Positions 10,124-20,617 of a stretch of DNA of 64,000 nt are shown piece by piece. Location: the NCBI RefSeq assembly GCF_024362695.1, contig NW_026063242.1, forward strand, positions 1,116,001 through 1,180,000. The letters run 5' to 3'. Numbering within the stretch: position 1 is the first letter of the stretch; each line of letters opens with the position of its first letter. The stretch comes from Pectinophora gossypiella (Eukaryota; Arthropoda; Insecta; Lepidoptera; Gelechiidae). Position numbers and translations under genes: made by a program. The notes under the pieces are model-generated. The model was not told the DNA's origin. It worked only from the letters and a program-made list of their open reading frames with translations, and made no database searches.

Positions 10124-10177
10124 ATTGGTTGTGATAATTTGTGAAGTGATGTGCTTGTGATGATGATGGAAAAACAA

Positions 10178-10474
10178 AATATTGTTCGGAAATGATGAAA
10201 ATGTAAGCTACTGGTAGGTGAACATTAGTTGTTTACACTAACATTGTATTTGGTATGTCTACTAGTGATTTACTAATTATTTTAAAAAAAGAGGCTTATA
10301 TATCCCATCATACACTAAATATATATACGTAATGTCAATGCGATAATTACCGAGTTCCACCACATGTGACCAAGCCGTAAGTCGAGCAACATCAATGTTA
10401 TCACATACATAGAAACATACCAATGAAGCGAGCTACATATTATTAACCTAACAGCGATCATGGGTACATTTGTG
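10178..10474 (-). other. AT-rich gap between two ORF1-like genes
   Basis: No coding signal is seen. On the minus strand a TATATAA motif lies at about 10297-10303, some 170 bases ahead of the next ORF1, but LINE promoters usually lack a TATA box, so I do not call a promoter. Confidence 0.35.
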
Positions 10475-11581
10475 TTAGACAGCAGCAACTGGTATATTTC
10501 TCCCGGCAGCTGCGGGAGCGGGACGAACTTGTGCTGACCCAAAAACACTGTCGAGATCCTTTTCTGATCTAATCCGATTTACAGGGTCCCCTTGGTCTCG
10601 ACGAGTAAAGATTTTGCCGTCCCGCGTCCATACAAACCGCCAATTTAGGCCGCTGGCCAACATTCGTGCCCGGCCGAATAACGAGCGGTTGCGTTTTGTT
10701 AGACGCTCGTTGACATATACTCGACGAGGTTCGCTGCGAAGTCCCATTCCTTCCGTGGTGAGGGTGCGGCGCACACGTGCGGCACGCAAGAACTGGTCGC
10801 GCGCTGTGCGGCGCGCGAGTCGCACAGCGATGTTGCGCGGGCGAGGGACGCCTCCGCTATCCGCGCGCACCCCTCCCACCCGCATGCAGCTGACAATCTC
10901 GCGATCATCGACCGTCATACCCAGCTTCGCGGCACACGCCGCAACCAAGTGGGTGACGTTTTCTCCGCTCTCCTCCGGCACGCCAGAGATTTCAATGTCG
11001 TTTTGAAGCATCTCCTGGTCACGATCATCGAGATCCTGCTGCAGCTGAGCGACTGTCGCCTCCAGCATGCAAATGATGTCCCCGTGGCCAACCTCACTGC
11101 CACCGGTTGCGCGCTGCTCCAACTCGACGACCCTCGCCTCCAGCTTGGTGAGGCGCACATCGCAGGAAGACACTAGGGCTCGCATTTCTAGCATCTCCTG
11201 ACGGAACGCGCGGAACTCCTCCCGAGTCTGTCGCATCTCCGCACAGAACTGACGCAGTTCGGCAGATAAATCAGGCTCGGGCTCCCTGTACTCCGCTGCG
11301 ATGTTGAGCGCCGTGTTGCTAGGGGGGGCGGTGCCAACAGAGTTACACAGCTCCATGCTGGCTGGCTGGGTGGCAGACGATTCCGCCAATGAGTCGTCCA
11401 AAACATACGTAATGCCGACTCCTCGCAAGGGCGTGCTATTTTCATTATTTGTCGGTAACGCAGCCTTACATTTTGGACACAACCAGGAGCTATGAATCTG
11501 GGCGTCATTTGGGATGTTTACGCATGCCCTATGATTTGCCTCTTTACAGCGGGGACAAACAACACCCTCTTTAACCGACAT
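10475..11581 (-). CDS. Second ORF1-like protein: partial PHD finger, coiled coil, FP25-like domain
   Basis: Counting from MSVKEGVV (11581) gives about 368 residues. The start holds half a PHD-type finger (CPRC, HRAC, then WLCPKC). The middle is a long coiled coil rich in E, R and L. The C-terminal part (VYVNERLTKRN, then FVWTRDGKIF) matches the domain shared by baculovirus FP25K and insect LINE ORF1 proteins. It should bind element RNA. It lies upstream of a different ORF1 on the same strand with no ORF2 of its own nearby, so it is either a truncated second element or a tandem ORF1. I favour truncation. The shortened PHD finger supports decay at the 5' end. Confidence 0.75.
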   Translation of the reverse strand: MSVKEGVVCPRCKEANHRACVNIPNDAQIHSSWLCPKCKAALPTNNENSTPLRGVGITYVLDDSLAESSATQPASMELCNSVGTAPPSNTALNIAAEYREPEPDLSAELRQFCAEMRQTREEFRAFRQEMLEMRALVSSCDVRLTKLEARVVELEQRATGGSEVGHGDIICMLEATVAQLQQDLDDRDQEMLQNDIEISGVPEESGENVTHLVAACAAKLGMTVDDREIVSCMRVGGVRADSGGVPRPRNIAVRLARRTARDQFLRAARVRRTLTTEGMGLRSEPRRVYVNERLTKRNRSLFGRARMLASGLNWRFVWTRDGKIFTRRDQGDPVNRIRSEKDLDSVFGSAQVRPAPAAAGRNIPVAAV

Positions 11582-11602
11582 GACTGTATTTAAAACACGC
11601 AT

Positions 11603-12016
11603 TGCACTTCACGGCCATTGCTATGTAGGTATCGATCAATTTATGATAGTTCACAACAACTTCAACAGGTGTCGTGTTTGTAAATAGTTTGTAATATTTT
11701 ATTTACAGTTTTTGTATTCCTATATGTTATATAAATGTTATGTTTATTTTGGCTTTTATTTCTCGCTTTACACAAATAATTTTAGTTGTGGGTACACGAT
11801 TATCGTAACGATTGAACGCGAAGATTATTTTGGTATTTACTCAGTAATCTCCGCACTTCACTATTATTCCACAATAAATGTTATTCACTGCAATCCAAAT
11901 TAACTTTATAGGTTGGTTTTGCACTCTTTAGATCTTTGTTTATATTTTTTAATCAGCGCAACGTGATGGCGTACGTACTATACACGACGTCCGTGACGTC
12001 ACCTCCGAAAACATAG
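11603..12016. other. AT-rich stretch, then leader; no LTR found
   Basis: I looked here for a 5' LTR of the BEL/Pao element that starts at 12134. I found nothing matching the sequence after its pol (24217 onward), nor an obvious TGG primer site. The first 350 bases are AT-rich and may be the 5' flank of the minus-strand ORF1. GTGACGTCAC, a perfect 10-bp palindrome with a CRE-like core, occurs at about 11993-12002. Confidence 0.45.
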
Positions 12017-12125
12017 TTCCGAACAACAGTCGGAAAACCTATAGTACAACTCGGATAACAGCCGGGTATAGTCAAATCCCGGGTAACAGCCGGGATACAG
12101 GAGTGTCTGGACAACAGCCAGACAC
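12017..12125 (+). promoter_or_regulatory. Array of four stem-loops with a shared 7-nt loop, gag leader
   Basis: Four perfect or near-perfect hairpins follow one another. Stems are TTCCGA/TCGGAA (12017-12035), ACTCGG/CCGGGT (12049-12067, one G-T pair), ATCCCGG/CCGGGAT (12076-12096) and GTGTCTGG/CCAGACAC (12103-12125). Every loop is 7 nt and reads ACAACAG, ATAACAG, GTAACAG and ACAACAG. The stems differ in sequence but keep pairing, while the loop is nearly constant and the spacing is 28-32 nt. The last stem ends 8 bases before the gag ATG at 12134. This looks like a selected RNA structure. Packaging by Gag or translation control are possible roles (inference). Confidence 0.8.
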
Positions 12126-12133
12126 GACACAGT

Positions 12134-14173
12134 ATGAAAACCAGGAGTATGAAGTCGACAGAGATGGAACGGCCATCAACAGAAGACCCACCGGTCACCA
12201 ACACAGCAACTCCCGCAGCCGCGGCCGCCGCCGTCACAGATAGAATAGATACAGCAGCCCCGCTGGTTACAGAACAGCCTGGTGGTGGTAGTACCGAAAC
12301 ATCTACTACTACTGGGACCAGCTCGGGCACCACAACGACGACGACGGGCACAACAGACGATACAGATAGGACTACGGGGGAATCCAACACAGAAGATAGC
12401 ATACAGAACGATACGCTACGACCTGGATCGGTGGTCAGAGCCCCATCAGCGCCACACTCTACAGCTTCAAAGAAACGGCGCCTAGCCTTACTCAAAGCAA
12501 AAGAAGAACTCCTGAAAAAAGAAGTCGAACTGGCAGCGGCACGCGTCGCTACGTTAGCCGAAGAATCCGACGACGACACAGACATAGAGATAGCAAGCGT
12601 GAGCGACGTACGCACACGCACAAAGACGTGGGTGGACCAGCACTCAACGCTGGCCCCCCCGCTGCCCGCCGACATAGCACCCTTAACTATAACGGGTGAA
12701 TACAGAACCACAGTAGAAGAAAAACCGTCGCAAGCTCAACACAGTCACGCCCCTCCCGCGACACCTATAAACAAAGGGGCAAAACACAGCATAGCAGCAC
12801 CCACTACACAAGGTGGATGCATCTCAACTCCCGTCACGGCGGGAGAACATGCGATCGCCAAACAACCATCGATAGAAATTACACAGTTAGCGCAAGCGAT
12901 CACGTTAGCTGCGCGATCAGCGTGTCCCACGCCGCGCAGCACCTTCGAGCTTGCAACATACAGTGGATCTCACACAGAATGGCTGTCCTTCTACGCAGCC
13001 TACACAGCGACAGCTCCATCCTACTCCGACCAGGAGAACTTAGTACGCCTGCGGAAGAGCCTGAAGGGAATGGCGAAAGAAACGGTCGAAAGTCTTCTCA
13101 TGTACAACGCGAACCCCACCGACGTAATGAAGACACTACAGCTTCGATTCGGCCGCCCCGACGCTATAGCTCACACCGAGCTCGACCGCCTCCGAGCTCT
13201 ACCGCGCCTCAGCGACTCAGCCAAAGAAGTATGCGTATTTGCGACGAGGGTAAACAACATTGTGGCCACACTACGCGCCCTCCGAAAACAACAGTACCTG
13301 TATAACCCCGAGATAACTAAGCTCACTATAGACAAACTGACACCGACAATACGCTATAGATGGTACGACTTCGCGGCTGAGCAACCAGAAGACGACGCCG
13401 ACCTACTGAAACTCGCAAGGTTCCTCGAACGCGAGGCTGAACGCTGTGGACCTTACGCGCAACCAGAGCGCGACACAGCCTCATCACAAACACAGCGGAC
13501 AGCACCCGGCGCCGTCCAAATTCGAAAACAGACACAACAGCGTACTTACTCCACAACGGAAAAGGATAAGACAGCGTGCCCCGTATGCGACAAGACGGGA
13601 CACACGGCGGTAAAATGTCAACAATTCACCGACGCGAACACAGACAAACGATGGGAAATGGCGAAAAACAAGTCACTATGTTTTCGATGCCTCACTTGAC
13701 GCACTCTCAAACATGAGTGCAAAGCCCGAACATGCAACACCAACCAGTGCAACCGCACTCATCACCCTATGCTACATTTCCTGAAAAGAGAGGTCCCCGA
13801 AGAGAAAACAGAAACAGTCAGCACGGCATGGACGACGAGAAGAACTCACACCTTCTTAAAAATCCTCCCTGTCAAAGTCTCCGGTCCACAAGGCGATGTC
13901 GACACCTTCGCCTTACTCGACGACGGGTCCACAGTCACCCTAGTCGACGCCGACATCACCAACCAAGTCGGCATAAAGGGACGCATAGAAGCCCTCTCAA
14001 CCGACATAGGAGTCAGGAAATCACAGCGTGTAACACTCACGTTACACGGGGCGACTAACACCTTCGACACGCATGCCCGGACGATAGAAAACCTACAGCT
14101 CTCACCGCAACGCATCGAAAACGACGACCTCACCGAGTGCCACCACTTGTCCGACATCGCTCAACAACTAGTC
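12134..14173 (+). pseudogene. Gag and protease part of outer BEL/Pao polyprotein
   Basis: The N-terminus is T/A-rich and disordered, then comes a K/E-rich coiled coil. A BEL-type capsid region (WLSFYAAY, then YSDQENLVRLRKSL, MKTLQLRFGRP) spans about residues 270-400. A first zinc knuckle is CPVCDKTGHTAVKC. The second (CFRCLT) is cut by a TGA at 13697-13699 in the same frame, probably a CGA-to-TGA change. The retropepsin (DUF1758 type) carries LLDDGSTVTL, the D-D-G form usual in Pao elements. The frame stops at the insertion point after codons for QQLV. The stop lies inside the knuckle rather than after it, which argues against programmed readthrough. Confidence 0.85.
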
Positions 14174-14500
14174 TGTGGGCTTTGGAGGGCTCGCAGCGGG
14201 TTTTCTGGGTGAAGCACAGTTAAACACTCGAATTTCACACGAATATTTATTAGCAAAGGCACACGTTACATTTTTTGAAAATTAACGCGCTGGTACGTGT
14301 GTCGTCGTGGATCGCGGCAGACAAGAGGGACGTCTCTCAAAAACGAAGGTGATTTTAAAACAAATGCAAATCGCACTACCGTCACTCGTACCAACAAAAT
14401 TGACAAAAGCGCCTGCACATTTAAAAACAGCAAATACATTTGAACATGTTACTATTTTGCAAATTACAAATATTTCTACTTGGTGAGCTCGTCGCTAACA
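14174..14500 (-). repeat. 3' LTR of inner BEL/Pao
   Basis: Plus-strand ends TGTGGGCTTTGG and GTCGCTAACA. The pol stop at 14476 falls inside this LTR, so the last codons of pol are LTR-encoded. Confidence 0.95.
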
Positions 14501-17500
14501 CGCCCCACCCCAGTGCTGGCACAGCACTCATTCGACAAAGGAATCCTAGCGACGCGCGCCGCAGAACGCTTCAGCAGCCCAGACCTGGTCCTAACCGCTA
14601 CCAACCTTACCCGGCCGTCCCTGCCTGGAAATACCTTTTCGATGACGCCTCTCGGCCACACGTTGCGGGGTGCATCGGAGTCGGCAATGAAAACTAAATC
14701 TCCCACCTGTAAGGACGACTGCTCTTGGTTCCACTTTTTACGTGGCAACATATCAGGCAAGACTTCGCGAACCCAACGTTGCCAGAACATGTCGGCTAAT
14801 CTTTGACCTTTTCGCCATTGTTTTCGCAGGTACAGGTCTGAGTCATCGAATGCTCCGTGGACAGGTAAGTTGGAAGAGCTGCCCAAGAGGAGATGGTTTG
14901 GTGTCAAGGACTCTTCGCTGGCAGCTTCGACGGAGACGTGCGTCAAGGGACGACTGTTGACCATGTTTTCTACCTCAGTCATTAATGTCAGGAGGACTTC
15001 ATCCTTTGGAGCGCGCTCGGACAAGATTGTCTTCAGGGATATCTTGACACTTCGTATGAGCCTCTCCCATGCCCCACCCCAATGGGGACTAACGGGTGGA
15101 ATGAACTTCCACTGTGTGCCCTTGTTGGACGCTGCTCTTTCCAGAGTCTCATTATCGAGCTCCAGTGTGGACCTTTTCAGTTCGTTATCGGCTCCACGTA
15201 GATTGGTGCCGTTGTCTGAATAAAGACAGAGAGGCCAGCCGCGTCTTGCTGCCATGCGCCGAAGTGCCATTAGAAGTGAGTCTGTAGTGAGGGAGTGTAC
15301 GATTTCCAAATGAATCGCCCTTACAGTTAAGCAAGTAAAAATTACTCCATATCGTTTTTCTCGCCTTCTCCCTACCGTCACTTCCATTGGTCCAAATAAG
15401 TCCAATCCGCAGTGCGTGAACGGGCGCTGGTGGTGGGCCATACGACCTGCAGGTAAGTTTCCCATCCTGGGTATTTCTGGTTTGGCCCTTTTAATCCTAC
15501 AAAGCATGCACTTAGAAGTAACATACTTCACGGTAGGCCGTAATCTAATTATATAATATTTTTGTTTCAGGTTATTGACGACGGTCTCCTGGTTCCCGTG
15601 CGCGGCGTCCACGTGGTGTCGGCGCACGAGCAACCTGGTCACGTGGTGCCGCCCGTCGAGGATCAGGGGATGTTTTGTTTCAGGTTTGACATCTGCTGCT
15701 GCATCGATCCGACCGCCGACGCGGAGTAACCCATGTTCGTCCATGACTGGAGACAAGGTAAGTAGCTTACTGCTTCTATCTAAAGGTTTGCCCTTTTGTA
15801 TAGCAATAATCTCTCTGTTAAAGGACGCGGCTTGAGCATACTTCAGCAATAGACGCTCCGCATCTTCCATGTATCTCCAGTCACCATCGGTTTGCTTCCT
15901 GCATTTACCGATGAACTTCATAACGGCGGCTGTCGATCGCTGCAACCTTAACCACGAGGAGAACCGCTCCGGATCAGGTACAGGTAAGTGACACGTGTCA
16001 CTTAAATGAGTAATTATATTTACACATTCCAGGTTTTCGTCGCGCACCTCTGGCTTCGTGCAGTCTCGTGGCCACGATGACTCATCATCCTGTAGAAATG
16101 AAGGTCCCATGAACCATTCATGTTCAAAAATAGCAGGGTCATATGCTTCCCTCGTTGCTGTGTCGGCGACATTAAGTTTGGTGGGTACATACCGCCACTC
16201 GTCCGCGCGTGTAAGTTCATCGATTTCACCCAAACGATTTGCTACGAAGGTGCTATATCTTCGTAAGCTGTTACCTATCCAATGTAACACCGTAGTGGAA
16301 TCACACCAAAAATATCGCTGACTTGTAGTCATTTTATGCTCTTTCTGTATCACGTCTGCAAGCCTAGCAGCCAGTAGTGCCGCCTGTAATTCCAATCGCG
16401 GTACTGTGATTGGTTTTACAGGCGCAACGCGGCATTTACTTGCTATAAACGAAGTGTATATTTTACCGTTATCATTCCAACGCCAGTAAGCCACCGCGCA
16501 CATTGCCTTTGTAGATGCATCGCTAAATATATGCATCTGTAGGTTTTTATAACCTCCCTCGCTTGGAATGCTGTTTACCGTTATGTTCGTAGCACAGATC
16601 GTCGGCGTAGGCGACTCGTAGCATTTGCGTAACGCATCATTAGCTACGGACGACGTGGAGGGAGCTGCCGCGGCGACGGTGGCGGCGGCGGCGGGGGGCG
16701 AAGGGGACACGGCAGGAGTGGGTCGCACGTGTTGCGCACACGCTCCGCCGCCGGCTGCCTTCTCACTCGCACTTACACATGCCTGATACCATCGAGGAAT
16801 GCGAACATTACCTATATGTTTTAATAAATCAATCCATACACACCACTTGCTAAAGATGTTATCCGGTATTGACTCATCCCATCCAATGTTGGTTTTCCAC
16901 GTGTCTTGAAGCATAATCCTACCTTGTACAGTGAAAGGTGACAAAAACCCAAATATGTCAAATATAGACATTACGATTCTGAGCATAACCCGTTTAGTGG
17001 GTCTTTGTTTACCTTCGATCATCTGTTCGGGTATACGCTTCAATGACACATCGAAGGCCAATAAGTCCTCGGCAGGATACCAAATTAAACCGAGTGCACG
17101 CTCGCCCGCGTACTGCTGATCGACTTTGAACTTTAAAGCCGACGAGCCTAAGTTGTTTTTTGGTATACTGTCCAATACCGTCTGGCTGTTACTAACCCAG
17201 TTTCGCATCTCGAAGTCACCTTGCTTATGTATATGAATAATATTTCTTACCATTTGTATGGCGGTGTCTTCGTCGGGTAAACTGCCCAAGTAGTCGTCCA
17301 TAAAGTGTTGGTCACATACGGCCGCAACAGCTGACGGCATAGTAGATGTGAACCTCTTTGCGTTCAAATTCTTTACGAATTGAGCGATAAATGGGGAACA
17401 GTTGGCCCCGAAAATTAGGGAAGTCATAGCGTAGGTTTTTACGGGCTGTGTAGGGTCCTCCCTCCACAGAAACCTCAATGCGTTTTGATCTTCAGATCTA

Positions 17501-17599
17501 ATTTTAACTCTTAAGAACATATCTTTTATGTCCCCGGCCACGGCGACTCTATTCTCCCTAAAACGTACCATAATGCCAAACAGAGACGCGAGTAGGTAG
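14476..17599 (-). pseudogene. pol: Inner BEL/Pao pol: RT, RNase H, integrase (after frameshift)
   Basis: Read from the frameshift at 17592-17599. The RT core has GDIKDMFLRV and HFMDDYLG (a YxDD motif with F). RNase H begins with HIFSDAS. Integrase has the zinc-binding HHCC region (HH...H, CMLC), the first catalytic D in LDLFGP, the second in SDNGTNL and E in WGGAWERL. Between RT and RNase H lies an extra alanine/proline-rich stretch of about 60 residues (about 16600-16780) that the outer BEL copy lacks. The protein would copy and integrate the element, but here it is out of frame with gag. The C-terminus runs into the LTR. Confidence 0.9.
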
Positions 17600-20230
17600 G
17601 TCCGGGCCTTTAAGTAGATAGTCATTTAGTGATACTCCACGGCTGCTCGCCGCAGCATCAAATACCAAACGCAACTTATTTTTGTTTGGATTATCTACCC
17701 CAAAATGAGGTAGATACCATGTTTTTGACGTAGGCTGAGGGTTTACCAGCTCCCTCGCAAAGTCATTTTGAAATAAATGATTAACTCGTTCTACGTACCT
17801 TTGGGCGTAGGCAGGGTTCGCCGCCATCTTCTTTTCGACTCCTTTTAGTCTAGTCAGAGCATTGGGGTAGCTTTCTGGCATCTTACAGTGTTCGTCCTTC
17901 CAAGGTAAGCCTACCTCCCACTTGCCGTTGACGAAAGTCGCGGTCCGCTCCAGCAGTGCTACCGCGCGCACGTCCTCCGCGTTCTCGCGAGGCTTACCTG
18001 CCACTCCGAGCGAGTCTATGTTGTACGACAGGCGCAGCTCATCCTGCATCTCCTGCAGGATGCGCCGAGCGTGGTCGTGCTGGGAGCGCCGGGGGTGCAG
18101 TGGGCGCGGGGCGGCGGTGAGCAGCAAGCTGGCATGGCGCGCGCTGGTGCCATGTGGCGCGCGCACTCTGCCATGCACTGACCAACCTAAGGGGGTGCGC
18201 GTAGCAGACGGCTCACTCATTTTACCTACACACACTTCCAGTGGCAACAACAAATGATAATTATCTTGCCCGATTAAAACTTTAGGTTCATATTGAGTGT
18301 TACAATATAATAATTTATCTTTTATTTCGTTTAAATGGGCATATTGATTTAAGTTAATAATCGACATATCTTGTACTGGCAAACTTAAATTATTAACGCT
18401 ACGTGCAGTCATAGTATATATCTCAGAATTGTTTACATCTGATATATTAACCGACATGGCAACTGTGTCACATACGAGATCGCTCTCGCTCCACGCGCCA
18501 CTCACGCGCATGGTCTCACTACGGCCGCGCAGCCCGGCGCGGGAAGCAAGCTCGTTACATATTAGTGTAACAGTAGAACCGTCATCAATTAAAGCAGTTG
18601 TATTAATAATTATACCATTAGGGCCATGTATGTTAATAGGTACTACCTTCAAAAACACTTTGTTATTAGATACATTTATGTGTGTTACCGTCTCTGTATC
18701 CGTGGAAGGCGCAGGAGTCGGCGGGAGCGCTGCCGACGGATGGTGTTTATTACCGGTATTTTGTGCGTTGTTTATATCGTAGTGCAATAGCCGGTGATGC
18801 GTCCCGCCGCACCCGTCCTTATCGCAAGCGACCGCAGAACAGGTTTCACGGTTATGACGCGACACTAAACATTTAAAACACACACCATAACGCTTAACAT
18901 GACGCCATCTGTCCTTACGTAACGCTTTCTTAAACTTCTTGCAGTCAATCAACTTATGATTACCGATACTACAAAATTGACACTTGTTATCACTCGCGAC
19001 GGATTGAACTAACACTTTATGCGACCGGTTTGTATTATGTTCATTTTTATTCTTTTGTTGTTGATTGTAATTGTAGTTCCGCGTTTCCGTTGAAGATAAA
19101 TTCGCTGTGGTCGATATTTTTACTGCTTCTTGGTTTAAAAAGTCGGATAATATTTCCAAACGTGACTTGTTGCTTTCGTTTATGATAGGAAAACAGTAAT
19201 CAGACCATTTTGATACTAGAACTGTCGGGAGTTTAGATATGATTATTGTAGATAAATGTACTCCTTGTAGATACTCCTCGCGTCCTACGGCATGGACGGC
19301 AGCAATAAAATTCTGCACTTTCACGGAGAATGGTACAATCTCTTTATGGTACTCCTGTGACACAGGTGGAAGCTTTTTCAGGTCATGTATTATCCTGGAT
19401 ATGATGCAGTCTGAATTACCAAATCGTAGCTCTAAAGTTTTCATCACATGGTCGGGTGACGTTGCACATATCATAAGAGCTGAGACGGCATCATAGGCAG
19501 CTCCACGTAGGCACTTCCTTAGTCTCCATAAATTCTCTTGATCACTAAAATTACACAAGCGTGTAGATTCCAGGTACGCTTGCTTAAAATGTAGCCATTC
19601 CATTGGGTCTCCCGAAAATAATGGGAGCTCTCGTGGCGTACTGATGCGGCTGAGCAGATTAGGGTTCTGTCTGGTGGTGATGAATGAGGTGGTTAGATCC
19701 TTCAGTGCCGCAGTCAGTTGCTGAACTGATCCAGAAGTGCCGGCAAACTCTTCTACCGGCGGGTGCAGTAAACCGTTATTATTCTCAGGGGTTAACTGTG
19801 CTTTCAGATCCGCTTGACTGCGGTCCATCCACTTCTCGACATCGTGCCTTTTAGTAGACAGAATACTTGACTCCGACGGTGGACTGTATTCCTCTTGTAG
19901 GTCAGCTAAATCCGCTTCCAACCGCTTATCAATGATATTCATTTGTAGCCGAGCCTTCGCCTCTGCCGCTTCCAATTCGAGCCTTTTCCTTTTTGCTGCT
20001 AAAGATGACGCTGCTGAAGACTTTCTAGAACGATGTGAAGTCGACATATTTTGACGGTGTTCCGGTTTTATGGCACTACCTACGTCTAAAGTAATTGTCT
20101 TCTCGGTTTTAGACGATGCAGCTATCGGTTCTTCTTTTTCTCTATTTTCAACTTGCGTGTTCTTCAACTGCTCATCATCTTCTAACTTACGTTCCAGATT
20201 CTTCCTGGTAGTGCTGCGAGTATTCACCAT
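17558..20230 (-). pseudogene. gag: Inner BEL/Pao gag, protease and start of RT (before frameshift)
   Basis: I choose the start MVNTRSTTRKNLERK at 20230. The longer frame to 20344 would begin in the LTR. Order: basic N-terminus, coiled coil, BEL-type capsid (FSGDPMEWLHF, FSDQENLWRLRKCLRG), knuckle CQFCSIGNHKLIDC, a second C/H cluster (CFKCLVSRHNRETC), protease with LIDDGSTVTL, then RT to GVSLNDYLLKGPDL. A tandem GTAG duplication (plus strand 17592-17599) adds 4 bases and shifts the frame, so the product ends after about 890 residues. In BEL elements gag and pol normally share one frame, so this is a mutation, not programmed frameshifting. Confidence 0.9.
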
Positions 20231-20268
20231 TGTGAAAGCAGCCGTTGACGTCGGCGTCCGGTACATAT

Positions 20269-20286
20269 ATCCGGCTCGAAGGACCA
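20269..20286 (-). promoter_or_regulatory. Primer binding site of inner BEL/Pao
   Basis: On the minus strand TGGTCCTTCGAGCCGG lies 4 bases inside the 5' LTR. The third BEL/Pao element (33098) has the closely related TGGTCCTTTGTCGCTCGG, which supports the call. I do not assign the tRNA. Confidence 0.75.
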
Positions 20287-20290
20287 AAAT

Positions 20291-20617
20291 TGTGGGCTTT
20301 GGAGGGCTCGCAGCGGGTTTTCTGGGTGAAGCACAGTTAAACACTCGAATTTCACACGAATATTTATTAGCAAAGGCACACGTTACATTTTTTGAAAATT
20401 AACGCGCTGGTACGTGTGTCGTCGTGGATCGCGGCAGACAAGAGGGACGTCTCTCAAAAACAAAGGTGATTTTAAAACAAATGCAAATCGCACTACCGTC
20501 ACTCGTACCAACAAAATTGACAAAAGCGCCTGCACATTTAAAAACAGCAAATACATTTGAACATGTTACTATTTTGCAAATTACAAATATTTCTACTTGG
20601 TGAGCTCGTCGCTAACA
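20291..20617 (-). repeat. 5' LTR of inner BEL/Pao
   Basis: Pairs with 14174-14500 and is followed by the target duplication TAGTC at 20618-20622. Confidence 0.95.

Larger units (their letters stand above)
2741..10177 (-). mobile_element. CR1-group non-LTR retrotransposon, split by an LTR element
   Basis: Read on the minus strand the order is ORF1 (10123-9350), an AT-rich spacer, an LTR retrotransposon inserted at 8918-6045, the rest of the spacer, ORF2 (5779-2855) and a microsatellite tail. Without the insert, ORF1 and ORF2 would be about 0.7 kb apart. ORF2 has endonuclease and reverse transcriptase but no RNase H, as in the CR1 group. That the two ORFs belong to one element is inferred from order, strand and spacing. 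The 5' end is not defined. Confidence 0.75.
14174..20617 (-). mobile_element. BEL/Pao retrotransposon (inner copy), complete with LTRs
   Basis: Two 327-bp LTRs start TGTGGGC and end TAACA. They differ at one base by eye (ACGAAGG versus ACAAAGG). The flanking 5-bp duplication TAGTC (14169-14173 and 20618-20622) is perfect. It inserted antisense into the protease/RT region of another BEL/Pao. The coding region is complete apart from one 4-bp duplication that shifts the frame. A recent insertion is implied. Confidence 0.96.

Noticed and set aside
13697..13699. TGA in outer BEL as a programmed readthrough site
   Set aside because: It interrupts a zinc knuckle rather than the gag-protease border, and the context beyond UGA C is not a known strong one; a CGA-to-TGA mutation is simpler.
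14440..14697. Plus-strand ORFs starting in the LTRs (14440 and 20557)
   Set aside because: The shared start MNMLLFCKLQIFLLGE is LTR sequence; the second only looks long because it runs by chance into outer BEL pol.
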